Positions 44,336-52,903 of a DNA stretch of 64,000 bases are shown piece after piece. The position numbers were made by a program, and so were the translations under genes. The first letter of the stretch is position 1, and each line of letters begins with the position of its first letter. The notes under the pieces were generated by a model that was given only the letters and a program-made list of their open reading frames with translations, was not told the origin of the DNA and searched no databases. Origin of the DNA: Pseudomonas syringae (GTDB taxonomy: Bacteria > Pseudomonadota > Gammaproteobacteria > Pseudomonadales > Pseudomonadaceae); NCBI RefSeq assembly GCF_021605415.1, contig NZ_WKEQ01000001.1:1-64000 (forward strand), given 5' to 3'.

Positions 44336-44442
44336 TAATACCACTCCAGACCATCCTCTCTCAAAACCCTCGAAAACCGCCGTATTTACTGCCTCAAACG
44401 CCAATTCACTCCGTTGACATGGTATTCAAGTGGTATTAGGTT
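44336..44442 (+). promoter_or_regulatory. nag operon promoter with repeated operator 10-mers
   Basis: TTGACA (44414-44419) is a strong -35, with TAGGTT (44437-44442) as a weak -10 at 17-base spacing. Inside the spacer TGGTATTCAAGTGGTATTA carries TGGTATT twice. The 10-mer AGTGGTATTA (44429-44438) is the exact inverse of TAATACCACT at 44336-44345, and a third copy with one mismatch (TGATACCACT) is at 44271-44280. The GntR gene starts at 44496, so autoregulation by it is likely. Confidence 0.6.
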
Positions 44443-44495
44443 TCGCCTCACAAGCGGGCTACAACAAACCTACATCCGCATCGGACAAAACCTAC

Positions 44496-45227
44496 ATGAT
44501 CGACATTCAGGCCCTACGTCCGAACGACACCCAGCCGACGCCGTTGTACCTGCAACTGGCGCGCAATCTGGAAGCGGCGATTCACGCCGGCCAGTGGAAA
44601 GCCGAACAGGCCATGCCGTCGGAACGAAGCCTCAGTGAGTTGCTCGGCATCTCCCGAGTCACCGCACGCAAAGCCTTGGAAGTCCTGCTGGAGCAAGGCC
44701 TGATCCGTCGTCTTCAGGGTTCCGGCACGTTCATCACCCCACGCCTCGAACAACCGCTGTCGCGACTGTCCGGTTTCAGCGAAATGCTTCGCTTGAAGGG
44801 TTTTGCGCCCAGTTCTCAATGGCTGGAACGCGACATCACGCTGCCAACCCACGAAGAACTGATCCGCCTAGGCCTATCGCCGAACGACAAAGTCGCGCGC
44901 ATGAAACGCCTGCGCAAAGCCGATGACACGGTGATGGCTATCGAGATGAGCACCCTGCCCGCCTCGATCATGCCCAAGCCACAACAGGTCGGCGATTCCC
45001 TTTACGAATACCTCGACAGCATTGGCAAACCGATCGTCCGCGCCTTGCAGCACATCCAGGCGATCAATGCCTCGGACGAGTTCGCCGCGCTGGTCGGCAT
45101 TGCGCCCGGCACTGCCATGCTGCTGATGACCCGGGTCGGCTACCTCGAAGACAACACGCCGATCGAGGTCACCGACACCTATTGCCGCAACGATTACTAC
45201 GACTTTGTCGCAGAGCTGCGCCGCTAA
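44496..45227 (+). CDS. nagR: GntR/HutC-family regulator of N-acetylglucosamine use
   Basis: 243 residues from the ATG at 44496 (MIDIQALRPNDTQPTPLYLQ). An N-terminal winged HTH at about 10-75 (PSERSLSELLGISRVTARKALEVLLEQGLIRRLQGSGTFI) precedes a UTRA (HutC-type) effector domain at about 95-240 (LGLSPNDKVARMKRLRKADDTVMAIEMSTLP). The operon it heads (nagA, SIS deaminase, PTS) suggests the effector is an amino-sugar phosphate such as GlcNAc-6-P or GlcN-6-P. The operator is discussed under the preceding feature. Confidence 0.9.
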   Translation: MIDIQALRPNDTQPTPLYLQLARNLEAAIHAGQWKAEQAMPSERSLSELLGISRVTARKALEVLLEQGLIRRLQGSGTFITPRLEQPLSRLSGFSEMLRLKGFAPSSQWLERDITLPTHEELIRLGLSPNDKVARMKRLRKADDTVMAIEMSTLPASIMPKPQQVGDSLYEYLDSIGKPIVRALQHIQAINASDEFAALVGIAPGTAMLLMTRVGYLEDNTPIEVTDTYCRNDYYDFVAELRR

Positions 45228-45242
45228 CCCGAGAACCCGAAC

Positions 45243-46349
45243 ATGTCCGAAGACAACATCCTCACCGCCCACGGCTGGATTCGTGGCCGGCTGATCCATG
45301 AATATGGCAGAGTCGTGTCGATTGAAGGCGTGCCTTGCGACCCGAGCGATAACGATCTGCCGTATTTGCTGCCGGGTTTCATCGACCTGCACGTTCATGG
45401 CGGTGGCGGCAAAGACATCATGGAAGGTGCAAGCGCCTTCGAAACCATCACCAAAACCCACGTGCGGTTCGGCACTACATCGCTGCTCGCCACCACCATG
45501 ACCGCCCCGAGTGCGGAGATTTCCAGTGTCCTGAAAGCGGTCGGCGAATTTTGCGAACAGCGTCCGCGAGGCAACGCCCGGGTACTCGGCGTGCACCTCG
45601 AAGGCCCGTACATCAACCCCGGCAAACTCGGCGCACAACCGAACTTCGCCCACAGCGCGCTAATGGCGGAAGTCGAAGAATATCTGGCGCTGGCGCCGAT
45701 CCGGGTGATCACTATTGCTCCGGAAATTGCCGGCCATGACGGGTTGATTCGCGAACTCAGCGGCCGTGGCATCCGCATGCAAATCGGCCACACCCTCGGC
45801 AGTTACGAGGAAGGCGTGGCTGCGCTGGAGGCCGGCGCCAGCAGTTTTACCCATCTGTACAACGCCATGAGCCCGCTGCATCACCGCGAGCCGGGGATCG
45901 TCGGCGCGGCACTGGCCCACGCCAAGTACGCCGAGCTGATTCCGGACTTGCTGCACGTACACCCCGGCGCGATTCGCGTGGCCCTGCGTTCGATTCCCTG
46001 CCTGTATTGCGTGACCGACTCGACCGCCGCCGCCGGCATGCCCGATGGTGAATACAAGCTCGGCAGCCACACCGTGACTAAATGCCTGGGCGGTGTGCGC
46101 CTGCCCGACGGCACTCTGGCCGGCAGCACCCTGACCATGGATCAGGCGCTGCGCAATCTGGTGAAGATCGGCTTGCCGATTGCCGAAGCCTCGCAACGTC
46201 TTTCGCAATTCCCCGCCGACTACCTCGGCATCACCGAACGCGGGCGCCTGGAACCTGGCGCCTGGGCCGACTGCGTGCGGCTCGATCGCTCACTGACACT
46301 GACCGCCGTCATGGTCGAAGGAGAAGACATTGACTTCAAAAATGCTTGA
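45243..46349 (+). CDS. nagA: N-acetylglucosamine-6-phosphate deacetylase
   Basis: A 368-residue amidohydrolase-fold enzyme. GFIDLHVHGGGGKDIM at about 47-62 holds the HxH metal site. LGVHLEGPYINPGKLGAQ supplies Glu, QIGHTLGSYEEG and FTHLYNAMSPLHHREPG supply metal His, and VTDSTAAAGMPDGEYKLG carries the catalytic Asp. It converts GlcNAc-6-P to GlcN-6-P and acetate. Starts 15 bases after the regulator and overlaps the SIS gene. Confidence 0.96.
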   Translation: MSEDNILTAHGWIRGRLIHEYGRVVSIEGVPCDPSDNDLPYLLPGFIDLHVHGGGGKDIMEGASAFETITKTHVRFGTTSLLATTMTAPSAEISSVLKAVGEFCEQRPRGNARVLGVHLEGPYINPGKLGAQPNFAHSALMAEVEEYLALAPIRVITIAPEIAGHDGLIRELSGRGIRMQIGHTLGSYEEGVAALEAGASSFTHLYNAMSPLHHREPGIVGAALAHAKYAELIPDLLHVHPGAIRVALRSIPCLYCVTDSTAAAGMPDGEYKLGSHTVTKCLGGVRLPDGTLAGSTLTMDQALRNLVKIGLPIAEASQRLSQFPADYLGITERGRLEPGAWADCVRLDRSLTLTAVMVEGEDIDFKNA

Positions 46350-47352
46350 AGAGGCGTTGTCCTCGTTCGAGGCCGTGCAAGCCCAGTTGCAGCAGATCGA
46401 CCCGCCAATGATCGAGATCGCCGGGCGCCTGCGCCGGCAGCCGCCGCAGGTGGCGATGACCGTCGCCCGTGGCAGCTCCGATCATGCGGCGAGCTATTTC
46501 GCGTACCTGACCATGCAGCAACTGGGCATTCCGGTGGCGTCGTTGCCGATGTCGGTGGTGACCATGCAACAGGCGCCGTTGAAGGTCAGCGGCCAGGTTG
46601 CGTTCGCGTTTTCGCAATCGGGGCAGAGCCCGGATCTGGTCAATAGCCTGCGCTTGTTGCGCAAACGCGGCGCCCTCAGCGTATCGATGGTCAACGCCGC
46701 CGATTCACCACTGGAAGCCGCGTGCGAATTCAGTCTGCCGCTGCTGGCGGGCACCGAAAGCAGCGTCGCCGCGACCAAAAGCTTCATCGCCACCCTCAGC
46801 GCCAGCGCACGGTTGATCGCACACTGGAAAGAGGACAGCGAATTGCTCGAAGCGGGCAACGCCCTGCCCCAAGGTTTGCGCGAGGCCGCGCAACAGGACT
46901 GGAGCGCGGCCATCGACGTTCTGCGCGATTGCGAGCGACTGATGGTGATCGGCCGTGGCGCCGGTTTTGCCATCGCTCAGGAAGCGGCATTGAAGTTCAA
47001 GGAAACCTCGGCGATTCAGGCCGAAGCGTTCAGCAGCGCCGAAGTCCGTCATGGCCCGATGGCGCTGATCGACGAGCATTACCCCTTGCTGGTCTTCGCC
47101 CCGCGCGGCGCAGAGCAGGCCGGTCTGTTGAGCCTGGCGGCAGAAATGCGCCAGCGCGGTGCCCGCGTGTTACTGGCTGCGCCGGATGACGTGCTCGAAC
47201 GTGACCTGACACTGACCCGCGCCGAACACCCGGCGCTCGATCCAATTCTCGCGATTCAGAGTTTCTACGTGATGGCCGCCGGTTTGGCCGTGGCGCGCGG
47301 CATGGATCCGGATCAGCCAAGACACCTGAGCAAAGTCACCCGCACCCACTGA
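46330..47352 (+). CDS. SIS-domain glucosamine-6-phosphate deaminase (NagB-II/AgaS-like)
   Basis: 340 residues from the TTG at 46330, or 336 from the ATG at 46342. The AAGGAG at 46317-46322 is correctly spaced for the TTG and too far from the ATG, which decides for TTG; the gene then overlaps nagA by 20 bases. Two SIS domains carry VARGSSDHAASYFAYLTM, AFSQSGQSPDLV, TESSVAATKSFIATL, and ALKFKETSAIQAEAFSSAEVRHGPM. This is the isomerising deaminase without GFAT's glutaminase domain. It makes Fru-6-P and ammonia in place of classical NagB, which is absent here. Confidence 0.88.
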   Translation: MTSKMLEEALSSFEAVQAQLQQIDPPMIEIAGRLRRQPPQVAMTVARGSSDHAASYFAYLTMQQLGIPVASLPMSVVTMQQAPLKVSGQVAFAFSQSGQSPDLVNSLRLLRKRGALSVSMVNAADSPLEAACEFSLPLLAGTESSVAATKSFIATLSASARLIAHWKEDSELLEAGNALPQGLREAAQQDWSAAIDVLRDCERLMVIGRGAGFAIAQEAALKFKETSAIQAEAFSSAEVRHGPMALIDEHYPLLVFAPRGAEQAGLLSLAAEMRQRGARVLLAAPDDVLERDLTLTRAEHPALDPILAIQSFYVMAAGLAVARGMDPDQPRHLSKVTRTH

Positions 47353-47393
47353 AAAACGGACGCGCCCCTGTGAATTTCATATGAGACCGAGCC

Positions 47394-49907
47394 ATGCACA
47401 ACAACAATAAAGAGCTGACCCTCAGCGCCCCGCTCAGCGGGCCGGTGCTGACGCTCGCCAACGTCCCGGATGCAGTGTTCGCCAGCGGTGCGATGGGCGA
47501 CGGGATCGCCATCGACCCGATCAACGACACCCTGTATTCGCCGTGCGCCGGGGTGGTGATCCACGTCGCGCGTACCGGCCATGCATTGACCGTGCGCGCT
47601 GACAATGGCGCCGAATTGCTCCTGCATTTGGGCCTCGATACCGTTGAATTGCAGGGTGAAGGTTTCTCGATGCTGGTCAAGGAAGGCGCGCGGGTGAGCA
47701 GCGGCCAGCCGTTGTTGCGTTATGACCTGGACAAGGTTGGCCGACAATGCAAAAGCCTGGTCAGTCTGCTGATCCTCACCAACAGCAACGATTTTCAGGC
47801 CCGGCCGATCACGGTCAAATCGGTGAACGTCGGTGAGCCGCTGCTGCACATCGTCGCGCGTAACACGGCAGCAATGAAGTCCGAAGACATCAGCGGGCCA
47901 TCAGTTCAAGGCTCAATGCGCGTCGCTCATCGCGGTGGTTTGCATGCCCGCCCTGCGGCGCTGATTCGCCAGACCGCACAAGGATTCAACAGTCAGTCAC
48001 ACCTGCATTTCGCCGGCAAATCCGCGCCGTGCAACAGCCTGATCGGGTTGATGGGGCTGGCGATTGGCGAGCAGGACGAAGTCTACGTCAGTTGCCAGGG
48101 CCCGGATGCCAACGCCGCGTTGCAAGCCTTGCTCGCCGCACTCGCCACCGCCCTGCCGGACGATCACCACGCTGCAGCGCCGGTCAACTTGGCTCCGCGC
48201 AACCGTTCGGTTGAAGCCGGTGTGTTGCAGGGTGTTTGCGCAGCGCCGGGATTGGTCGCCGGCCCGCTGTTTCGTTTGAACGAAATCAGCTTGCCGGCCG
48301 ACGTTGGCAACCATGATTGCGCAGAACAACGGCAAATACTCGAAGCGGCGCTGATTGAGGTGCGTGGAGAAATCGACTGCACGCTCGCTCAAGCGAAAAA
48401 GCACAACAACGCCGACGAAGAAGCGATCTTCGCCGCGCACCTCGCCTTGCTCGAAGATCCGGCCTTGCTCGATGCCGCACACGACGCCATCGACCAAGGC
48501 ACGGCAGCGACGCATGCCTGGAGCCAGTCGATCGACATCCAGTGCAACGTCTTGCAGCAAACCGGCAGCGCTCTGCTCGCCGAACGTGCCAACGATTTGC
48601 GCGATCTCAAGCAGCGGGTATTGCGTGCCTTGCTGGGTGAAGCCTGGCATTACGACGTGCCGACCGGCGCCATTGTGGCCGCCCATGAACTGACACCATC
48701 GGATCTGCTGCAACTCAGCGCCCAGGGTGTCGCCGGGTTGTGCATGGCCGAGGGCGGCGCGACCTCCCACGTCGCGATTCTGGCCCGGGGCAAAGGCTTG
48801 CCGTGCATTGTGGCGTTGGGCGCCGCGCTGCTCGATCAGGAGCAAGGTCAAGCGGTGGTGCTCGACGCCGATGGCGGTCGCCTCGAACTGACACCCAACG
48901 CGGAGCGCTTGGCCGACGTGCGCCAGGCACAAGTCGAACACCGGCAACGCCGCGCCGAACAACAAGCCCAGGCCCACACCCCGGCCGTGACCCGCGACGG
49001 CGTGCAAATCGATGTCGCCGCCAATGTTGCCTCCCGCCACGAAGCGGTGGATGCGCATGCCAACGGTGCCGATGGCGTAGGCCTGTTGCGCACCGAATTC
49101 CTCTTCGTCGACCGCCACACTGCGCCGGACGAGGACGAGCAACGTAGCGCCTATCAAGCCGTGCTCGATGAGATGGGCAACCAGCCGGTGATCATCCGCA
49201 CCATCGACGTCGGCGGTGACAAGCAACTCGACTATTTGCCGCTGCCGGTTGAAGCGAACCCGGTGCTCGGCCTGCGCGGCATTCGCCTCGCTCAGGTGCG
49301 CCCGGAAATCCTCGATCAGCAACTTCGTGCCTTGTTGCGGGTCAGCCCGCTGCTGCGTTGCCGGATCCTGTTGCCGATGATCACCGAGGTCGATGAATTG
49401 CTGCACGTCCGCCAACGCGTTGAGATGCTGTGCCTTGAATTGGGCATTGAGGATCGCCCGGAAATCGGCGTGATGATCGAAGTCCCCGCTGCCGCGCTGC
49501 TGGCCGAACAACTGGCCGAGCACGCGGACTTTCTCTCCATCGGCACCAACGACTTGTCGCAATACACCCTGGCCATGGATCGCGACCACGCCGGCCTCGC
49601 CGCACGGGTCGACGCCCTGCATCCGGCGTTGCTGCGTTTGATCGCCATGACCTGCGAAGGCGCGGCCGTACACAAACGCTGGGTTGGCGTCTGCGGGGCG
49701 CTCGCTTCTGACACGTTGGCGACGCCTGTGCTGATCGGACTGGGCGTCACCGAACTGTCGGTGAGCCCGGTGCAGATCGGTGAAATCAAGGATCGCGTGC
49801 GCCACCTGAACGTCGCCGACTGCACGCGCCTGAGCCGCGACCTGCTCAAGCTGAACAGCGCGGCGGCGGTGCGCCACGCCTGCCATCAGCACTGGCCTTT
49901 GCGCTAA
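47394..49907 (+). CDS. Fused PTS IIA(Glc)-HPr-Enzyme I
   Basis: An 837-residue multiphosphoryl transfer protein. The N-terminal IIA(Glc) domain (about 1-150) has its phospho-His at position 78 in ELLLHLGLDTV. An HPr domain (about 175-265) has GLHARPAALIRQ. Enzyme I follows (about 280-837), with its phospho-His in GGATSHVAILARGKG and C-terminal GVGLLRTEFLF, GVMIEVPAAALLA and FLSIGTNDLSQYTLA. It passes phosphate from PEP to the IIB of the following transporter, so the GlcNAc system is self-sufficient. The architecture is known from pseudomonad nag operons. Confidence 0.96.
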   Translation: MHNNNKELTLSAPLSGPVLTLANVPDAVFASGAMGDGIAIDPINDTLYSPCAGVVIHVARTGHALTVRADNGAELLLHLGLDTVELQGEGFSMLVKEGARVSSGQPLLRYDLDKVGRQCKSLVSLLILTNSNDFQARPITVKSVNVGEPLLHIVARNTAAMKSEDISGPSVQGSMRVAHRGGLHARPAALIRQTAQGFNSQSHLHFAGKSAPCNSLIGLMGLAIGEQDEVYVSCQGPDANAALQALLAALATALPDDHHAAAPVNLAPRNRSVEAGVLQGVCAAPGLVAGPLFRLNEISLPADVGNHDCAEQRQILEAALIEVRGEIDCTLAQAKKHNNADEEAIFAAHLALLEDPALLDAAHDAIDQGTAATHAWSQSIDIQCNVLQQTGSALLAERANDLRDLKQRVLRALLGEAWHYDVPTGAIVAAHELTPSDLLQLSAQGVAGLCMAEGGATSHVAILARGKGLPCIVALGAALLDQEQGQAVVLDADGGRLELTPNAERLADVRQAQVEHRQRRAEQQAQAHTPAVTRDGVQIDVAANVASRHEAVDAHANGADGVGLLRTEFLFVDRHTAPDEDEQRSAYQAVLDEMGNQPVIIRTIDVGGDKQLDYLPLPVEANPVLGLRGIRLAQVRPEILDQQLRALLRVSPLLRCRILLPMITEVDELLHVRQRVEMLCLELGIEDRPEIGVMIEVPAAALLAEQLAEHADFLSIGTNDLSQYTLAMDRDHAGLAARVDALHPALLRLIAMTCEGAAVHKRWVGVCGALASDTLATPVLIGLGVTELSVSPVQIGEIKDRVRHLNVADCTRLSRDLLKLNSAAAVRHACHQHWPLR

Positions 49908-49930
49908 TAACAACAAGAAGGAGTCTCGCC

Positions 49931-51643
49931 ATGTATCAACTCTTCATCGAAGGCCTGCAACGCCTCGGCCGCGCACTGATGCTGCCGATCGCCATCCTGC
50001 CGATTGCCGGTCTGCTCCTGCGTCTGGGCGATACCGACCTTCTGAATATCGCAATCATCCACGATGCCGGCCAGGTGATTTTCGCCAACCTGGCGATGAT
50101 CTTCGCCATCGGCATCGCCGTCGGATTTGCCAAAGACAACAACGGCACCGCAGGTCTGGCCGGAGTGATCGGTTACCTGGTGATGATCTCGACGCTGAAG
50201 GTGCTCGACTCAACGATCAACATGGGCATGCTCGCCGGGATCGTCAGCGGTCTGATGGCCGGCGCGCTGTACAACCGCTTCAAGGACATCAAGCTGCCGG
50301 AATACCTGGCGTTCTTCGGCGGCCGCCGCTTCGTGCCGATTGTCACTGGTTTTGCGGCAGTCGGCCTCGGCGTTGTGTTCGGCTACATCTGGCCGCCGAT
50401 CCAGCAAGGCATCAACAGCTTCGGCGCCCTGATGATGGAAAGCGGCAGCCTCGGCGCGTTTGTGTTCGGCGTGTTCAACCGGCTGCTGATCGTCACCGGC
50501 CTGCACCACATCCTCAACAACATGGCGTGGTTCGTCTTCGGCAACTTCACCGACCCGACCACCGGAGCACTGGTTACCGGCGACCTGTCGCGCTACTTCG
50601 CCGGCGACCCGAAGGGCGGCCAGTTCATGACCGGCATGTTCCCGATGATGATTTTCGGCCTGCCCGCCGCGTGCCTGGCGATGTACCGCAACGCCCTGCC
50701 GGAACGCCGCAAAGTCATGGGCGGGATCTTCCTGTCGATGGCGCTGACGTCGTTCCTCACCGGCGTGACCGAACCGATAGAATTTGCCTTCATGTTCCTG
50801 GCGCCGCTGTTGTTTTTGCTGCATGCGTTGCTGACCGGGCTGTCGATGGCGATCACCAATGGCTTGAACATCCACTTGGGCTTCACGTTTTCAGGTGGTT
50901 TCATCGACATGGTGCTTGGCTGGGGCAAGTCCACCAATGGTTGGCTGGTGGTGCCGGTGGGCGTGGCGTACGCGGTCGTTTACTACTTTGTGTTTGATTT
51001 CTGCATCCGCCGCTTCAACCTGAAAACACCGGGGCGTGAAGACATCGTCGCGGGCGCGGAAAAATCCGTGGTCACCGAAAACGAACGCGCCGGGGCTTAT
51101 ATCAAGGCACTGGGTGGCGCGCAGAATCTGCTCACAGTGGGCGCCTGCACCACTCGGCTGCGACTGGAAATGGTTGATCGCAACAAGGCTTCGGACGCTG
51201 ACCTGAAAGCGTTGGGTGCCATGGCCGTGGTTCGCCCGGGCAAGGGCGGCAGTTTGCAGGTTGTCGTGGGGCCGATGGCGGACAGCATTGCTGATGAAAT
51301 TCGTCTGGCGATGCCAGCACTCGGAGTTATGACGATTCCTGCTGTAGCTGTTGAAGCGTCGAAACCCGAAATAGTCGCCGCACCCGAGGCCCAACAATGG
51401 CTGACAGCACTCGGCGGCGGCGACAACGTGCTGCAACTGGGTTGCATCGCCATGACCCGAGTTCGTCTGCAACTGGCGGATGGCAAAGCGATGTCCGAAG
51501 CACGGTTGAAAGAATTGGGGTGTCAGGGTGTCAGCCAGTTGGAAGATCGGGTCTGGCATCTGCTGGTGGGGGAAAAGGCTGAGAGCCTGAGCGGGGCGAT
51601 TGAAGCGTTGGTCAATCGCAGTGAAGTCAGCGCGAAAGTGTAG
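49931..51643 (+). CDS. nagE: N-acetylglucosamine PTS transporter EIICB (NagE) with a second IIB-like domain
   Basis: 570 residues. The IIC domain (about 1-360) begins YQLFIEGLQRLGRALMLPIA and has GMFPMMIFGLPAACLAMYRNALPERRK and FLTGVTEPIEFAFMFL. A IIB domain at about 388-465 has the phospho-Cys406 in GACTTRLRLEM. A second IIB-like domain at about 485-565 has ALGGGDNVLQLGCIAMTRVRLQL, where the residue aligned with Cys406 is Ala507 and a Cys lies two positions earlier (505). It imports and phosphorylates GlcNAc to GlcNAc-6-P. It lies 23 bases after the EI fusion gene. Confidence 0.95.
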   Translation: MYQLFIEGLQRLGRALMLPIAILPIAGLLLRLGDTDLLNIAIIHDAGQVIFANLAMIFAIGIAVGFAKDNNGTAGLAGVIGYLVMISTLKVLDSTINMGMLAGIVSGLMAGALYNRFKDIKLPEYLAFFGGRRFVPIVTGFAAVGLGVVFGYIWPPIQQGINSFGALMMESGSLGAFVFGVFNRLLIVTGLHHILNNMAWFVFGNFTDPTTGALVTGDLSRYFAGDPKGGQFMTGMFPMMIFGLPAACLAMYRNALPERRKVMGGIFLSMALTSFLTGVTEPIEFAFMFLAPLLFLLHALLTGLSMAITNGLNIHLGFTFSGGFIDMVLGWGKSTNGWLVVPVGVAYAVVYYFVFDFCIRRFNLKTPGREDIVAGAEKSVVTENERAGAYIKALGGAQNLLTVGACTTRLRLEMVDRNKASDADLKALGAMAVVRPGKGGSLQVVVGPMADSIADEIRLAMPALGVMTIPAVAVEASKPEIVAAPEAQQWLTALGGGDNVLQLGCIAMTRVRLQLADGKAMSEARLKELGCQGVSQLEDRVWHLLVGEKAESLSGAIEALVNRSEVSAKV

Positions 51644-51656
51644 AGAGCGCATAACG

Positions 51657-51701
51657 TGTAGGAGCTGCCGCAGGCTCGGGCCGCGTTCGGCCGCTCCTAC
51701 A
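51657..51701 (+). repeat. REP-like palindrome after nagE, terminator candidate
   Basis: TGTAGGAGC (51657-51665) pairs with GCTCCTACA (51693-51701), with inner GCGGCC-type pairing. It lies 14 bases after the nagE stop. No T-run follows directly. Confidence 0.55.
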
Positions 51702-51787
51702 GAAACAAATACATACGGGGGTGATTTGAGTTGGTTTCACTGACTTAAAAAACCGGTTCAGCCGGGTTCTAGATACGCCCGCCTGGT

Positions 51788-52237
51788 TTAAGACACTCTC
51801 GAGCGTTGTTCTGCCTCGTAATGCCGAGTCTGGAAAGGCATGAGTTCCTGAACCTTCAATCCCAGACTTTCCTTCAAACCCCAGGCAACGGCCAACTCAT
51901 CACGGCGATTACGCAGCGAAACCGCATGTTGCGGTATATCTTGCTTGACTGTGGACAGGGTGAACAACTGAAGCGCGTGAAACGTTTCCGACACTCGGTC
52001 ATCCGATACACAGGCAAACCGAGTGAATCGTTCGAGCAGATAAGCCGCACGACGGAGCTCGATTTCATCGCTGTGAGACGTCAGAAACGTTTTAATCTCG
52101 TGTTCAAGATTCGAATTCGAATACCAGACCTCTTTCGCCGCGTTCACCAGCGCCACACCATCGGCTTGATCCAGAGGGCGACAGACCAACGCGTCCAATG
52201 CTGATGAGAGGACTTGACCATCAAAGGACTTTGACAT
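51788..52237 (-). CDS. Hypothetical protein, possible partner of the nucleotidyltransferase remnant
   Basis: A 149-residue, largely helical soluble protein starting MSKSFDGQVLSSALDALV, with no signal peptide. I do not recognise the family. Its start overlaps the end of the nucleotidyltransferase-like frame by 17 bases, so the two were one operon. This may be a toxin-antitoxin-like or DUF6036-type two-gene unit, but the partner role is inferred. Lower GC than the flanking core genes. Confidence 0.5.
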   Translation of the reverse strand: MSKSFDGQVLSSALDALVCRPLDQADGVALVNAAKEVWYSNSNLEHEIKTFLTSHSDEIELRRAAYLLERFTRFACVSDDRVSETFHALQLFTLSTVKQDIPQHAVSLRNRRDELAVAWGLKESLGLKVQELMPFQTRHYEAEQRSRVS

Positions 52238-52727
52238 CGGGTTCCTCCAAGTAGTCTCGTAAAATATTGGTTAGCACCGAGGTCGGTGATTCTTTGTTGC
52301 CAACATATATATCAATTGCCTGCAACGCCAGGCGACGGAAGTCATTGGTCAGAATGGAACCGGATCTGAGGAGCGCGTTGATATCCCCAATATCGTGATC
52401 GGTAGCCCTCCCGAGTTTGGAAATCGCGATATCGACCGGCGCTGCGATGTGAACATGGAGAGGCGACGTCGGCGCAAATTCCGGCAACGGCATACTTCGT
52501 GCCCAATAATCCTCATGAATCGGACCAAAACTTGTGTTGTATTGCAGGTCGTAGTTCAGCTCCATCATCCGAGCGGATCGCTCATCCATAAAGGGTTCCG
52601 GAACTTGTGCAAGCAACGCCTGAAGGTCGAACCCATTTGGAACACAAGCCTCGTAAATCTCGGCATCGACATCGATACCAGCGCCTGCCCCAGTGCAGTA
52701 CTTGTATTGATGCGGGGCGTGATGACA
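52221..52727 (-). pseudogene. Nucleotidyltransferase-like (DUF6036/MNT-type) remnant, 5' end lost
   Basis: The frame is open from about 52727 but has no acceptable ATG; the first start-like codon is a TTG at 52616. Its sequence GIDVDAEIYEACVPNGFDL then VDIAISKLGRATDHDIGDINALL resembles the middle and end of DUF6036/MNT-type nucleotidyltransferases (DxD region, then DlaVSKLxRxxdkDi motif). The normal N-terminus with the GSxxL catalytic loop is missing, and an in-frame TGA lies at 52728-52730. Another open frame (52565-52903) covers the upstream DNA in a different phase, which suggests a frameshift or deletion. I read it as decayed. Confidence 0.55.
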
Positions 52728-52903
52728 TCAAATAATTCCATTACGAACCTCAGCGTCCTATCAATTGCTTCAACGAAGAGCTGATCGCCACTTTCGGCGA
52801 GTTGTTCTGTCGCTTTATTGATAGCGACCCGACCAAGGTAGGGATGCAACTTCCTAGGGACAACCTGAAAGAGTGGTAGGAAAAATCTGGCAATTACTGA
52901 CAT

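Noticed and set aside
47997..49916. A 639-codon leftward frame opposite the IIA-HPr-EI gene
   Set aside because: Shadow of a high-GC gene; no ribosome site, no family.
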